64,000 nucleotides of DNA, taken from Pandoraea nosoerga (GTDB lineage Bacteria; Pseudomonadota; Gammaproteobacteria; Burkholderiales; Burkholderiaceae). Below are positions 9,050 through 18,124 of this stretch, in pieces; the stretch's first letter is position 1, and each line of letters starts with the position of its first letter. The DNA lies in assembly GCF_902459585.1 (NCBI RefSeq), contig NZ_CABPSC010000020.1:1-64000 (forward strand). Direction: 5' to 3'. The notes under the pieces were generated by a model, which saw only the letters and a list, made by a program, of their open reading frames with translations, made no database searches and was not told the origin of the DNA. Made by a program: the position numbers and the translations under genes.

Positions 9050-9898
9050 ATGCAACGCCGCCAATTGTTTCACCTGCTCGGCAGTCTCTCGGCCGCTCTG
9101 GCCATCGGCGCACTCGGCACGCTCGGCGCGCTCGGCGCGCTCGGTGCGGGGAGCGCACACGCGGCCGACAAGCCGCTCAAGGTGGGCGTGCGCGGCGGCG
9201 TCGACGAGGAAATCTGGGAAGTGGTCACGAAGGTGGCCAAGTCGCGCGGCCTGAACGTCGAGCCGATCGTGATCACCGGCACGGCGAGCCCGAATGAGGC
9301 GCTCAACAACGGCGATCTCGACGCCAACTCATTCCAGCACATCCCGTTCCTGCGCGACCAGGTCAGGCAGCGCGGCTACAGGATCGTGTCGGTCGGCGAC
9401 ACGCTCATTTCTCCCATTGCCTTTTATTCGAAGAAGTACAAGTCGCTCGAAGCACTGCCCGTCGGCGCGAAGATCGGCCTGCCGAACGACCCGAGCAACC
9501 AGACCCGCGCGCTGGTGATCCTGCGTGACCACGGTCTGGTCAGGCTGCGCGACGGCTTCGATCCCTACACCGGCACGGCAACGCTGGCCGACGTGACGGC
9601 CAATCCGCGCAAGCTCGAGTTCATCGAAAGCGCGTCCGTGGTCCTGGCGCGCTCGCTACCGGACGTCGACGCCTCGGCGATCGTCAACAGCTTCGCCTAC
9701 CAGGTCGGACTGATCGCCACGCGCGATGGCATCGCCGTGGAAAAGCGGGAGAACAATCCATACGTCAACATCATCGCCGTGCGCGAGAAGGACAGGAACG
9801 CGCCGTGGGTCGCGCCGCTCGTCAAGGCGTACCAGTCGGAAGAGGTGCGCAGGTTCATCGAAACGAAGTACCAGGGCTCGGTCGTCCCGGCATTCTGA
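9050..9898 (+). CDS. metQ: MetQ/NlpA-family substrate-binding protein (D-methionine ABC importer)
   Basis: The 282-residue protein has a signal peptide ending near AHAAD, then the NlpA/MetQ core ([47 protein letters not shown]). Members bind methionine or its derivatives in the periplasm. Most MetQ proteins are lipoproteins, but no lipobox cysteine is present here, so this one appears soluble. The signal peptide contains a fourfold Leu-Gly repeat encoded by 9-bp units (9113-9148). AAGGGG lies before the ATG at 9050. metN follows after 19 bp and metI after that, giving a complete importer. The ligand is inferred from family only. Confidence 0.87.
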   Translation: MQRRQLFHLLGSLSAALAIGALGTLGALGALGAGSAHAADKPLKVGVRGGVDEEIWEVVTKVAKSRGLNVEPIVITGTASPNEALNNGDLDANSFQHIPFLRDQVRQRGYRIVSVGDTLISPIAFYSKKYKSLEALPVGAKIGLPNDPSNQTRALVILRDHGLVRLRDGFDPYTGTATLADVTANPRKLEFIESASVVLARSLPDVDASAIVNSFAYQVGLIATRDGIAVEKRENNPYVNIIAVREKDRNAPWVAPLVKAYQSEEVRRFIETKYQGSVVPAF

Positions 9899-9917
9899 CG
9901 TTCGAGAGGAGCCTGCG

Positions 9918-10775
9918 ATGACGCACCGACCGGCTTTCCCTGCGCCCGTGACCCGTTTGCCGGGCGCTGCCGCGCGCGAGGCCGTCCATATCACCTTCGA
10001 GGGCCTCGGCAAGGTCTACCCGGGCGCGTCGAGCGCAGCGCTGCAGGACGTGTCGTTAGCCGTGCAGCGCGGTGAGCGCTTCGGCATCATCGGGCGCAGC
10101 GGTGCGGGCAAATCCACGCTGCTGCGCACGATCAACGCGCTGGAGCTGCCAAGCACCGGGCAGGTCAAGGTCGACGGCGTGGACGTGGCGGCGCTCGGCG
10201 AGGAGGCGCTCGTCGACCTGCGACGCCGCATCGGCATGATCTTCCAGCACTTCAACCTGCTCTCGGCGAAGACCGTCTTCGAGAACGTGGCGCTGCCCCT
10301 GCGGGTGGCCGGTGTGCCGAAGGCGCAGATCGCGCCGCGCGTGAACGAGCTGCTCGCGCTCGTCGGGCTGGCCGGCCGCGCCCACGCCTATCCGGCAATG
10401 CTCTCCGGTGGCCAGAAGCAGCGCGTGGGCATCGCCCGTGCGCTCGTGCATCGGCCCGAGATTCTGCTGTGCGACGAAGCGACGTCCGCGCTCGATCCCG
10501 AGACGACCGACGCCATTCTCGCGCTGCTTGGCGACGTGCAGCGCGAATTCGGGCTCACCGTCGTGCTCATTACGCACGACATGGCGGTGATTCACCAGGC
10601 TTGCGAGCGCGTGCTCGTGCTCGAGCAGGGCCGCATTGCCGAGCTCGGCCCCGTAGCGGAAGTGTTCGCCAATCCGCTGTCCGCGGCCACGCGTGCGCTG
10701 CTCCGCCCGCTGCAGCACGCCTGGCAGGGGCGTCCGGCGTACACCGGTGTGCGCGCGGCCGCCCACGGCAGCTGA
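9918..10775 (+). CDS. metN: Methionine-type ABC transporter ATP-binding protein (short form)
   Basis: The 285-residue ATPase has Walker A (GRSGAGKST), Q-loop (MIFQHFNL), the ABC signature [15 protein letters not shown] and Walker B ([12 protein letters not shown]), followed by the switch histidine in LITHDM. It drives uptake through MetI. Typical MetN proteins are about 340 residues and carry a C-terminal substrate-sensing domain (NIL/C2). Here the protein ends about 50-60 residues early, so that allosteric brake appears to be missing. The ATG at 9918 follows GAGAGGAG at good spacing. The region upstream of it in the same frame is out-of-frame metQ sequence and not part of this gene. Confidence 0.88.
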   Translation: MTHRPAFPAPVTRLPGAAAREAVHITFEGLGKVYPGASSAALQDVSLAVQRGERFGIIGRSGAGKSTLLRTINALELPSTGQVKVDGVDVAALGEEALVDLRRRIGMIFQHFNLLSAKTVFENVALPLRVAGVPKAQIAPRVNELLALVGLAGRAHAYPAMLSGGQKQRVGIARALVHRPEILLCDEATSALDPETTDAILALLGDVQREFGLTVVLITHDMAVIHQACERVLVLEQGRIAELGPVAEVFANPLSAATRALLRPLQHAWQGRPAYTGVRAAAHGS

Positions 10776-10819
10776 GCGCTGAATCCCCAATCCTCGTTTT
10801 CGCATTTCCGGCATTCATC

Positions 10820-11464
10820 ATGGTCGACAAATACCTGCGCGCGTTCGGCGAAACCCTGCTGATGGTCACGAGCGCGTGCGCCATCGTGTTCGCGGCGGGC
10901 CTGCTGCTCGCCGTGGTGCTCGTCGTGACCGCGCCCGGCGGCCTTGCCGCGCATCCGCGATTCCATCGCGTGCTCTCGGTGATCGTGAATCTGTTTCGCG
11001 CGGTGCCGTTCATCATTCTGCTCGTGGCGCTGCTGCCGGTCACGCGCTGGCTCGTCGGCACGACGATGGGCACCTGGGCGGCCGTCGTGCCGCTCGCGGT
11101 GCATCTGACACCATTCTTCGCGCGCGTGACGCAGGTTGCATTGCGCGAAATCGAACCGGGGCTGATCGAGGCGGCGCGCGCGATGGGATGCCGGCGCTGG
11201 CACATCGTGCGTCATGTGCTGCTGCCCGAGGCGCTGCCGGCCATCCTCGGCGGCGCGACGGTCACCGTCATCGCCATGGTCGGCGCGTCGGCCATGGCCG
11301 GCGCCGTGGGGGCGGGTGGTCTCGGCGATCTCGCGGTGCGCTACGGCTACGAGCGCTACGAGACGGCCGTGATGTTCAACGTGATCGCGATTCTCGTGGC
11401 ACTGGTCACGCTGGTGCAGTTCCTGGGCGAGCGGCTGGCGCGCCGCGTCGATCACCGGCGCTGA
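10820..11464 (+). CDS. metI: Methionine-type ABC transporter permease
   Basis: The 214-residue membrane protein has five predicted helices and the permease EAA loop (EAARAMGCRRWHIVRHVLLP) that contacts the ATPase. MetI proteins are about 217 residues, so the length fits. The ATG at 10820 gives the usual short N-terminus; no strong ribosome-binding site is seen, consistent with coupling to metN 44 bp upstream. It is the last gene of metQNI and ends facing a convergent gamma-glutamyltransferase gene. Confidence 0.87.
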   Translation: MVDKYLRAFGETLLMVTSACAIVFAAGLLLAVVLVVTAPGGLAAHPRFHRVLSVIVNLFRAVPFIILLVALLPVTRWLVGTTMGTWAAVVPLAVHLTPFFARVTQVALREIEPGLIEAARAMGCRRWHIVRHVLLPEALPAILGGATVTVIAMVGASAMAGAVGAGGLGDLAVRYGYERYETAVMFNVIAILVALVTLVQFLGERLARRVDHRR

Positions 11465-11479
11465 CACCAACGCCGGCGC

Positions 11480-11506
11480 AAAAAAAGGGGCCGCGCGAGC
11501 GGCCCC
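11480..11506 (-). terminator. Terminator of ggt (convergent with metI)
   Basis: GGGGCCGC pairs with GCGGCCCC around a GCGA loop (11487-11506). On the minus strand the stem is followed by seven T residues, so it terminates the gamma-glutamyltransferase transcript. It may also stop metQNI transcription from the other side. Confidence 0.85.
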
Positions 11507-11558
11507 GTCGTCTTGCCGATCCGGACGCCGTCGCGCGACGCCCGGAGCCAGGCGCGCC

Positions 11559-13286
11559 TCAATACCCGAGTGCGAGCCCCGTATTGCGACGCGGATCGTT
11601 CGCGCCGTAGTAACGGTTCTTGCCGATCGGTTTGCCGCCGAGCGACGGCGCTCCCACGAGAATCGCGGCAACGTGGTTCGCCGGTTGCGGGCCGGCAAAC
11701 TTGTGGCCCCAGCTCTCCAGAATCTTCTGCGTGTCGGGGCTCAGCGCGAACGTCTCGAGATTGGTCGCCTCGGGCATCCACTGCTGGTGAAAGCGCGGTG
11801 CGTCGACGGCTTCCTGCAGGTTCATGCCGTAGTCGATGACGTTGAGCATGGTGAGCAGCGTCGCCGTGATGATGCGGCTGCCGCCCGGCGTGCCGACCAC
11901 CATCACCGGCTTGCCGTCCTTCGTGACGATGGTCGGGCTCATCGACGAGAGCGGACGGCGGCCCGGGCCGATGGCGTTCGCTTCACCCTGGATCAGACCG
12001 TACAGGTTCGGCACACCCACCTTGGCGGTGAAGTCGTCCATTTCGTCGTTGAGCAGCACGCCCGTGCCGTTGGCCATGACTTTCGCGCCGAACCAGTCGT
12101 TAAGCGTGTAGGTGACCGACACGGCGTTGCCCTCGCGGTCGATGATCGAGTAGTGCGTGGTGTTGCTGCCTTCATGCGGCGGCACACCCGGCTTGATCTC
12201 CTGCGAGATGCCGGCCTTCTGCGGGTTGATCGCGGCGCGGATCTTGGCGGCGTAGTTCTTGTCGAGCAACTGCGCGATGGGGTTTTTCACGAAGTCCGGA
12301 TCGCCCAGATAACTGTTGCGATCGACATAGGCATGACGCATCGCCTCGATCGTGTAGTGCACGCCCTGAGCCGAGTGATAGCCCAGCTCCTTCATCGGGT
12401 AGCCTTCGAGAATGTTCATGATCTCGCAGATCACCACGCCGCCCGAGCTCGGGGGCGGGGCCGAGACCACGTGATAGCCGCGATAGTCGCATTCGACCGG
12501 CGCGAGTTCGCGCGTCCTGTACTGGTCCAGATCGGCCTGCGTGATGATGCCGCCGCCCGCTTTCATCGACGCCACCAGCTTGTCGGCGACTTCACCCTTG
12601 TAGAAGCCGTCGGTGCCCTTGGCGCTGATCAGCTTGAGCGTGCGCGCCAGGTCCTTCTGCACCAGGCGCTCGCCCGGCTGAAACGGTCGGCCCTTGTTCA
12701 GGAAGATGGCGCCCGAGTTGGCGCGGTCCTTCTCGAAATCCTTGGTCGACGTCCACAGCATGTCCACGTCGCCCTGATCGAGCACGAAGCCCTTCTCGGC
12801 GAGCGTGATGGCCGGCGCGAGCAGTTGCTGGCGCGTCTTCGTCCCGTACTTCTCGCGCGCGTATTCCATGCCCGACACGGTGCCCGGCACGCCCACGGCC
12901 AGATAGCCGGTGGTCGAGGCGCCCTTGATGACGTTGCCATCCTTGTCGAGGTACATGTTCGCGGTCGCGGCAAGCGGGGCCTTCTCGCGGAAGTCGAGGA
13001 AGGTCTTGCGGCCGTCGGCGAGCTGGATCGTCATGAAGCCGCCGCCGCCGATGTTGCCTGCGGCCGGATAGACCACGGCGAGTGCGTAGCCCACGGCAAC
13101 GGCGGCATCGACTGCGTTACCGCCAGCCTTGAGCACGTCCACGCCGACTTTCGAGGCGAGGTGCTGGGCGGTCACGACCATGCCGTTCTCCGCGCCGACC
13201 GGCGCCTGCGAGGCCGCGTGGGCGTTGAACAGCGCACAGCTCAGGGCCGTGGCCAAAAGCGCTTTGGTGAAGGTTGGATTTTTCAT
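11559..13286 (-). CDS. ggt: Gamma-glutamyltransferase, periplasmic
   Basis: The 575-residue proenzyme has a signal peptide (MKNPTFTKALLATALSCALF to AHA), so it acts in the periplasm on glutathione and other gamma-glutamyl peptides. It self-cleaves before the nucleophile Thr376 in the motif SNTTHYSIIDREGNAVS. The large-subunit pattern GGNAVDAAVAVGYAL and the oxyanion segment GRRPLSSMSPTIV are present. Length matches the family (about 580). The ATG at 13286 is chosen because the signal peptide begins there; the long upstream open extension has no such features. A second, unrelated-subfamily member lies at 29529. It is convergent with metQNI. Confidence 0.92.
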   Translation of the reverse strand: MKNPTFTKALLATALSCALFNAHAASQAPVGAENGMVVTAQHLASKVGVDVLKAGGNAVDAAVAVGYALAVVYPAAGNIGGGGFMTIQLADGRKTFLDFREKAPLAATANMYLDKDGNVIKGASTTGYLAVGVPGTVSGMEYAREKYGTKTRQQLLAPAITLAEKGFVLDQGDVDMLWTSTKDFEKDRANSGAIFLNKGRPFQPGERLVQKDLARTLKLISAKGTDGFYKGEVADKLVASMKAGGGIITQADLDQYRTRELAPVECDYRGYHVVSAPPPSSGGVVICEIMNILEGYPMKELGYHSAQGVHYTIEAMRHAYVDRNSYLGDPDFVKNPIAQLLDKNYAAKIRAAINPQKAGISQEIKPGVPPHEGSNTTHYSIIDREGNAVSVTYTLNDWFGAKVMANGTGVLLNDEMDDFTAKVGVPNLYGLIQGEANAIGPGRRPLSSMSPTIVTKDGKPVMVVGTPGGSRIITATLLTMLNVIDYGMNLQEAVDAPRFHQQWMPEATNLETFALSPDTQKILESWGHKFAGPQPANHVAAILVGAPSLGGKPIGKNRYYGANDPRRNTGLALGY

Positions 13287-13754
13287 CGTCTTTGTGTCGT
13301 TCGTTCTTGAGCGAGATGGGAAAACTTCAACAGCGCGCGCGACGGGCGCACGAGGGACAGCTCGCTCGAAGGCCGGGCGCCCTGGGGCGGGCGCCCGGCG
13401 CGGCGATGTCTGCGCTGCCGGACAGCAGTCGTGCGTGAAGCTCCGTCGACAGACGAACGGTAACGCATAACGGGTAATTGGGGAAAGATGCGCCAAAAGT
13501 CCGGGCGACGGGCCACGCCGGGATACCGGCGTGGCACTGGACAATTCGCGAAAGTGCCCGCCTGCCTTCACGGGCAAGCATCGGACAGTATTGAGGGTCA
13601 GATGCGAGGCCGCATTTGCCGGACCGAAAGGTAGCGTTTGCGGGCCCGGCCGGCATCAAAACGGCGCGATCCGCCGCGGCGCTGTTGCACGCTCGCCACG
13701 GCGTTGCGGGTCGGATGGCAAGATCGGGGGGCAAGACGGCGATGGCGCCGCCGC
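13287..13754. other. 468-bp intergenic region upstream of ggt
   Basis: No gene is supported here. It should contain the ggt promoter (minus strand) and the end of the M24 gene transcript. One GC-rich perfect inverted repeat is present (13372-13399): 11-bp arms GCCGGGCGCCC and GGGCGCCCGGC with a 6-nt loop and no T-run. It could be a leader hairpin of ggt. Confidence 0.55.
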
Positions 13755-14426
13755 TCAGACGAGCAGGTCCTCGTAGAACGCCCCGAACGGACGTGTCGGG
13801 TGCGCGATCTGGATCTCCAGAATCCACAGGCCGCAACTGGGCGTGTCGGCGAGATCGCCGAGCTTGCCGCCCTTGTAGATAGCGTGCGGGAAGTCGCTCA
13901 CGCGGTGGCCCTTGATGTCGAGGTTGAGCACCCAGCCCATCGCCTCGGCCTGCGCCTTCGCAAATTCGTACAGCGCCTGACCGCTTGCGCCATGCTCGCG
14001 CCAGTGTGCCTGCACGATGTCGAACAGACGCCTGGCGTCGTCCGCGCAGCGCCGCATCTCCGGATCCGAGCCGGTCGTGCGTGTGAGGCCGCAGTCGCCT
14101 TCGTGCGCGCCGAATACCACGCCGATGTCGATGAAGTAGATGTCGTCCTCGCCGAGGATCGGATCATCGTCGCTGCGCTCGCTGAAGGTGCGTAGCGTGT
14201 TCTTGCCGAAGCGGATCAGGACCGGATGCCAGATGCGGTCCATGCCGAGCGTGCCGAGCAGGGTCTTGCTCGCGGCAATCGCCTCCGACTCGCGCATGCC
14301 GGGCACGATCAGTTCGGCAATCTTTTCGGTCGCTTCCCACGTCAGTGCCTGCGCGCGTTGCATGGCGGCGGCGCTGAACTTCGCCCCGACCGCTTCTCGT
14401 TGTGCCAACTCCATCGATTTCTCCAT
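13755..14426 (-). CDS. M24-family metallopeptidase-like protein (creatinase/prolidase fold)
   Basis: This 223-residue protein has the pita-bread fold signatures of methionine aminopeptidases and prolidases. Near residue 100 it has DIGVVFGAHEGDCGLTRT, which contains the metal-binding aspartates. GHRVSDFPHA supplies a histidine and LEIQI the C-terminal glutamate. It lacks the N-terminal domain of long prolidases. The substrate is unknown; small members of this family cleave Xaa-Pro bonds or have lost activity. The gene is divergent from the MocR regulator at 14647, which may control it. The ATG at 14426 is used; Met5 is an alternative start. Confidence 0.75.
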   Translation of the reverse strand: MEKSMELAQREAVGAKFSAAAMQRAQALTWEATEKIAELIVPGMRESEAIAASKTLLGTLGMDRIWHPVLIRFGKNTLRTFSERSDDDPILGEDDIYFIDIGVVFGAHEGDCGLTRTTGSDPEMRRCADDARRLFDIVQAHWREHGASGQALYEFAKAQAEAMGWVLNLDIKGHRVSDFPHAIYKGGKLGDLADTPSCGLWILEIQIAHPTRPFGAFYEDLLV

Positions 14427-14520
14427 TGGTGATCGATTGCCGGATGTCCCGGATCACGCGCTCGCCGCATTGCCCCGCGGGGAACAGGTGTCATGGCGAT
14501 AAAGGATACGATCTGACTTG

Positions 14521-14526
14521 TATAAT
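14521..14526 (+). promoter_or_regulatory. Candidate -10 box (TATAAT) of the MocR gene
   Basis: A perfect TATAAT stands 120 bp before the MocR start codon in an otherwise GC-rich region. No good -35 element is visible at 16-18 bp, as expected for a promoter needing an activator. The 11-bp repeats lie downstream of it. Confidence 0.5.
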
Positions 14527-14579
14527 TCGAAGCGCCATTTATCGTGCTTTCGATTAGGCCACTTTGGAGTCTGACTGGT

Positions 14580-14623
14580 GCCGAACTGAAGCCGAACTGA
14601 AGCCGAACTGAAGCCGAACTGAA
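14580..14623. repeat. Four perfect 11-bp direct repeats (GCCGAACTGAA)
   Basis: GCCGAACTGAA is repeated four times without a mismatch, starting at 14580, 14591, 14602 and 14613. It ends 23 bp before the MocR start codon. The period is close to one helical turn, so bound proteins would sit on the same face. MocR regulators commonly bind direct repeats, so autoregulation is possible. Expansion of a short sequence by slippage is the simpler explanation. Confidence 0.95.
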
Positions 14624-14646
14624 GCCTGACCGGAGCCCGACTCACC

Positions 14647-16113
14647 ATGCGCCGACGCCACATCAGTCAATCGCTCGAATTGCCGCTCGCCGATCGTCAT
14701 GAGAAGGAGACGCGACAGGCCTGGGTCTACCGGTGCGTGCGAGAGCGCATTCTGGCCGGGGAACTGCGCCGTGGCGACCGGTTGCCGTCTACGCGCACGC
14801 TGGCCGAGCGCTGGGGCGTGTCGCGCGGCATCGTCGAGCTGGCCTTCGAGCAGTTGACGCTGGAAGGGTATGTCGTGAGTCGCGTGGGCGCAGGCACCGA
14901 GGTGCTCGCCGACCTTGCCGGCGCCGCGCCGACGACCCATGCACGACGCGAGGCGCCGGCAGCGATCGAACCGTTACCCGAGAACGCCGCGTCGCTCGCG
15001 CTCAAGACCGGACGCTCCGTCGACACGGCGCTGTTCTCGCTGCCGGCCTGGCGCCGCCACATGAACCGTGCCCTGCGCACGGTGACGGCAGCGCAGCTCG
15101 CCGACACCGACCCGCGCGGCTACGCGCCGCTGCGAGAGAGCATCGCCCGCTACGTGCGCGTCACGCGTGGCATTGCCTGCGAGGCGTCCGACATCGTCGT
15201 GACGACCGGCATCCGTCATGCCATCGACCTGATCACCCAGGTCCTCGCCGACGCCACAACCTGGTGCTACCTCGAAGACCCGGGGTACAAGAACCTGTCG
15301 GCGCTGATCGGCGTGCCGGCCTCGCGTTGCGTGAGCGTGCCGGTCGATGACGAGGGCTTCGCGCTCGCCGCTGCCGCGCATGCCGCCGGGGCCGCCCGGC
15401 GAGCGGGAGCCACGTCGGGTATCGCCTACGTGACGCCGGCGCACCAGGCGCCGCTCGGCACCACCATGTCCATCAATCGGCGCATGCAACTGCTCGAATG
15501 GGCGGCGCGCCACGACGTGTGGATCGTCGAGGACGACTACGACAGCGAGTTCAGCTACGGCAGTGCGCCGCTGCCGGCACTCAAGGCCATCGACGCGCAG
15601 GCGCGCGTGATCCATTGCAGCAGCTTCAACAAGTCGCTGTTCCCGTCGCTGCGCATCGGGTACCTGATCGCACCGCCGGCGCTTCTTGCGCGCATTGCGC
15701 TGCTGCGCTCGGCGTCGGGCCGTGCCAACAGCCTCGTCGAGCAGATGGCGCTGGCGAGCTATATCGACGCGGGGGATTTCGCCCGGCACCTGCGCGCGTC
15801 ACGCAGCGTCTACCTGCGCCGGCGCAACCTGCTGCTCGATACGCTGCGAGCGACGATGACGGCGCCGTGCCGCATCACCGGCGAGCACGCCGGTTTTCAC
15901 TGCGTGCTGTGGCTGCCGGCGCACGTCGACGAGGCCGCGCTCGTGGCGGCGCTGCGCGAGCGGGACGTCTACGTGGAAGGACTGGCGGAGTTCGCGCGGG
16001 CGCGCGCCATGCCGCCCGCACTGGTGCTGGGCTACGCCGCGCTCGACGACGCGCGGCTACCGGCAATCGCAACGCAGATCGCCGCGGCGGTGAACGCGGC
16101 AGCAGCCCGCTGA
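14647..16113 (+). CDS. MocR-family regulator (GntR helix-turn-helix fused to aminotransferase-like domain)
   Basis: The 488-residue protein has an N-terminal GntR winged helix (YRCVRERILAGELRRGDRLPSTRTLAERWGVSRG; about residues 25-90). A fold-type I aminotransferase domain follows. Its PLP-lysine region is present (HCSSFNKSLFPSLRIGYL), as is the cofactor aspartate stretch VEDDYDSEF. MocR proteins such as PdxR and GabR use PLP adducts to control vitamin B6 or amino-acid genes. The target is probably the divergent M24 gene, or its own gene through the repeats just upstream. The start at 14647 has only a weak GGAG. Downstream is a G-rich tract. Confidence 0.88.
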   Translation: MRRRHISQSLELPLADRHEKETRQAWVYRCVRERILAGELRRGDRLPSTRTLAERWGVSRGIVELAFEQLTLEGYVVSRVGAGTEVLADLAGAAPTTHARREAPAAIEPLPENAASLALKTGRSVDTALFSLPAWRRHMNRALRTVTAAQLADTDPRGYAPLRESIARYVRVTRGIACEASDIVVTTGIRHAIDLITQVLADATTWCYLEDPGYKNLSALIGVPASRCVSVPVDDEGFALAAAAHAAGAARRAGATSGIAYVTPAHQAPLGTTMSINRRMQLLEWAARHDVWIVEDDYDSEFSYGSAPLPALKAIDAQARVIHCSSFNKSLFPSLRIGYLIAPPALLARIALLRSASGRANSLVEQMALASYIDAGDFARHLRASRSVYLRRRNLLLDTLRATMTAPCRITGEHAGFHCVLWLPAHVDEAALVAALRERDVYVEGLAEFARARAMPPALVLGYAALDDARLPAIATQIAAAVNAAAAR

Positions 16114-16135
16114 GTCCGTGGCACGCGAAGCGGCA

Positions 16136-16165
16136 GGGGGCGACAGGGGCGAGGGGGGCCAGGGG
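16136..16165 (+). other. G-quadruplex-forming tract
   Basis: Four runs of four to six G (16136-16140, 16146-16149, 16153-16158, 16162-16165) are separated by loops of five, three and three bases. This satisfies the strict G4 rule with four-tetrad potential. It lies 23 bp after the MocR stop in the space shared with the convergent SURF1 gene, so it could form in the MocR mRNA tail or in DNA. Confidence 0.7.
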
Positions 16166-16188
16166 CGAAGGCTGGCGACAGGCGACGT

Positions 16189-17139
16189 TCAGTCGTCGCG
16201 CCGCCGGTTGCGCAGCTCGAGGCGAATGACAAACCCGCCGGCCACGGCGGACATGATCGCGAGCGCGTACCATGTGAGCAGATAGCTCATGTGGTTGTTG
16301 GGGAACTGCACCACGGTGAGGCCGCCCACGGGGTAGTCAAGCGCGGGCGCCCTGCCGGTGGCGGCTTCGCCGTCGCCGTTGGGCAGCTTGGTGCGCTCGC
16401 CGGGCTTGCCATCGGCGTCCACGAAGTAGGGCGCCACGTTCGAGAGTCCGCGCGCGGCGGCAATGGCCGCGACATCGCGCGAATACCACAGGTTTTCCGA
16501 CGGCGCGTTCTTGCGCAGGAAGCCGCCGCCCGTCTCCGGCATGCGCAGCAGCCCCGTGACCGTGACGTCTCCCGCCGGGGGGGGCGGAACGGACTCCCGC
16601 CAGCCGGGCGGCACGAAGCCCCGGTTGATCAGCACCTCACTGCCGTCGGCCGTGCGCAGCGGCGTGAGCACCCAGTATCCGCCGCCCAGATCGGTGACGG
16701 CCTGCACCAGCGTGTCCTTGTCGAACAAGTAGGTGCCGGTGAGCGAGACGTGACGGTACTCATCGTCGGCGGCGTTGACGGCCGGCCACTGCGCGCGGCC
16801 TGGCGCGGCCGCGGGCGGCGCATGCACGCGCGTGTTGACCCGCTCGATGAGCTCGAGCTTCCATGCGCGGCGATGTACCTGCCAGGTGCCGAGCGCCGTA
16901 AATACCGACACGAGCAGCAGCGTGACGACGCCGAGCACGGCCAGCCGCAACGGCGAGGGACGGGAAGGCCGGGGGGCGCGCGCGTCGGGAGCCGATGCGC
17001 CTGAAGTGCTCGGGGGACGCTGTGCGTCCCCCGTTTCGTGAAATCGATGGCTGTTCAAGGCAATGCCGTTCAGGGAAGGTTTTTCGTATCCTGCATCATA
17101 CCCGGCATCATGTTCTGGTTCAGGTGATACATCACCCAC
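16189..17139 (-). CDS. SURF1-family cytochrome oxidase biogenesis protein
   Basis: SURF1 proteins help assemble the haem a/o centre of haem-copper oxidases. This one has two membrane helices, one near residues 65-85 (LAVLGVVTLLLVSVFTALGT, followed by WQVHRRAWK) and one near the C-terminus (MSYLLTWYALAIMSAVAGG). The conserved YRHVSLTGTY and LINRGFVP segments lie between. It is the last gene of the cyo operon, as expected. The start is uncertain: the GTG at 17139 gives 316 residues but overlaps cyoD by 70 bp, while a TTG at 17058 avoids overlap. The first 60 residues are low-complexity and uninformative. Confidence 0.82.
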   Translation of the reverse strand: MGDVSPEPEHDAGYDAGYEKPSLNGIALNSHRFHETGDAQRPPSTSGASAPDARAPRPSRPSPLRLAVLGVVTLLLVSVFTALGTWQVHRRAWKLELIERVNTRVHAPPAAAPGRAQWPAVNAADDEYRHVSLTGTYLFDKDTLVQAVTDLGGGYWVLTPLRTADGSEVLINRGFVPPGWRESVPPPPAGDVTVTGLLRMPETGGGFLRKNAPSENLWYSRDVAAIAAARGLSNVAPYFVDADGKPGERTKLPNGDGEAATGRAPALDYPVGGLTVVQFPNNHMSYLLTWYALAIMSAVAGGFVIRLELRNRRRDD

Positions 17140-17471
17140 AGCGAGCCCGAGAGCGTGATCACCACCATCACGATCGTGAAGATCAGCGACAGCAGGCTCC
17201 AGCCGCCCTCCGCCTTTCCGGTCATGTGCAGGAAGTAGATCATGTGGACCACGATCTGAATGGCGCCCACGAACAGAATCAGGATCGCGGTCGTGCTCGA
17301 CTTCTCGAACACGCCGCCCATCACGAACCAGAACGGAATCGCGGTGAGAATGACCGACAGAACGAAGCCCGTCACATAGCCGCGCAGCGTGCTGTGCGGC
17401 CCTTCGTCCTCGTGGCCATGATCGTGATCGTGTCCGTCGGCGTCGTGCAGTGTCGAATCGTGGGTGCTCAC
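17070..17471 (-). CDS. cyoD: Cytochrome o ubiquinol oxidase subunit IV
   Basis: The 133-residue subunit has three membrane helices and a histidine-aspartate-rich cytoplasmic N-terminus. The conserved start of the first helix ([20 protein letters not shown]) and the segment [13 protein letters not shown] are typical. It stabilises the CuB site of subunit I. The GTG start at 17471 overlaps the cyoC stop by four bases (GTGA), implying translational coupling. Length is slightly above E. coli CyoD (109) because of the His/Asp-rich N-terminal stretch. Confidence 0.92.
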   Translation of the reverse strand: MSTHDSTLHDADGHDHDHGHEDEGPHSTLRGYVTGFVLSVILTAIPFWFVMGGVFEKSSTTAILILFVGAIQIVVHMIYFLHMTGKAEGGWSLLSLIFTIVMVVITLSGSLWVMYHLNQNMMPGMMQDTKNLP

Positions 17472-18124
17472 GGCAACACTCCCATCAAGTAGACGAAGGT
17501 GAAGACGCCGATCCAGACGACGTCCAGAAAGTGCCAGAACATCGACAGGCACATCAGGCGGCGCCGGTTCGGCGCGGTGAGGCCATGCTTGCCGACCTGA
17601 ACCATCAGCGTGATGAGCCAGACGATCCCGAACGTCACGTGCAGCCCGTGCGTGCCCACCAGCGTGAAGAACGACGAAAGGAACGCACTGCGCCAGGGAC
17701 CGGCGCCCTCGTGAATGAGGTTCGCGAATTCGTAGAGTTCCAGCGACAGGAACGCCGCGCCCAGCAGGCCGGTTACCGCGAGCCAGCCGAGCACCGCGCC
17801 CTGGCGTCGCCTTTGCATCTCCAGCATCGCGAAGCCATAGGTGATCGAGGAGAGCAGCAGGAACGTGGTGTTGACGGCCACCAGCGGCAGCTCGAACAAC
17901 TCCGCGCCGGTCGGCCCGCCGGCGTAGCTGCGACCGAGTACGCCATACGTCGCGAACAGGCACGCGAAGACGAGACAGTCGCTCATCAGGTACACCCAGA
18001 AGCCGAGCAGCGTCCCGCTCGGCGGGTGATAGTCGCTCGTCATCAGGAACTTCAGTTCGCCGTTGCGCGGCGGATCGGCGGCCGGCATGCCGCCTGGCGA
18101 AAAGGTTGCGGTCGTATCAGCCAT
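17468..18124 (-). CDS. cyoC: Cytochrome o ubiquinol oxidase subunit III
   Basis: The 218-residue protein has five membrane helices and the subunit III patterns [21 protein letters not shown] and [12 protein letters not shown] with [11 protein letters not shown]. It is a structural subunit of the proton-pumping quinol oxidase in the inner membrane. It overlaps the end of cyoB by eight bases and cyoD by four. Length matches the family (about 204-220). Confidence 0.94.
   Translation of the reverse strand: MADTTATFSPGGMPAADPPRNGELKFLMTSDYHPPSGTLLGFWVYLMSDCLVFACLFATYGVLGRSYAGGPTGAELFELPLVAVNTTFLLLSSITYGFAMLEMQRRRQGAVLGWLAVTGLLGAAFLSLELYEFANLIHEGAGPWRSAFLSSFFTLVGTHGLHVTFGIVWLITLMVQVGKHGLTAPNRRRLMCLSMFWHFLDVVWIGVFTFVYLMGVLP

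Noticed and set aside
9113-9148. 9-bp repeats in the metQ signal peptide as a contingency locus
   Set aside because: Units are in frame and only change the length of the hydrophobic core; simple sequence in signal peptides is common.
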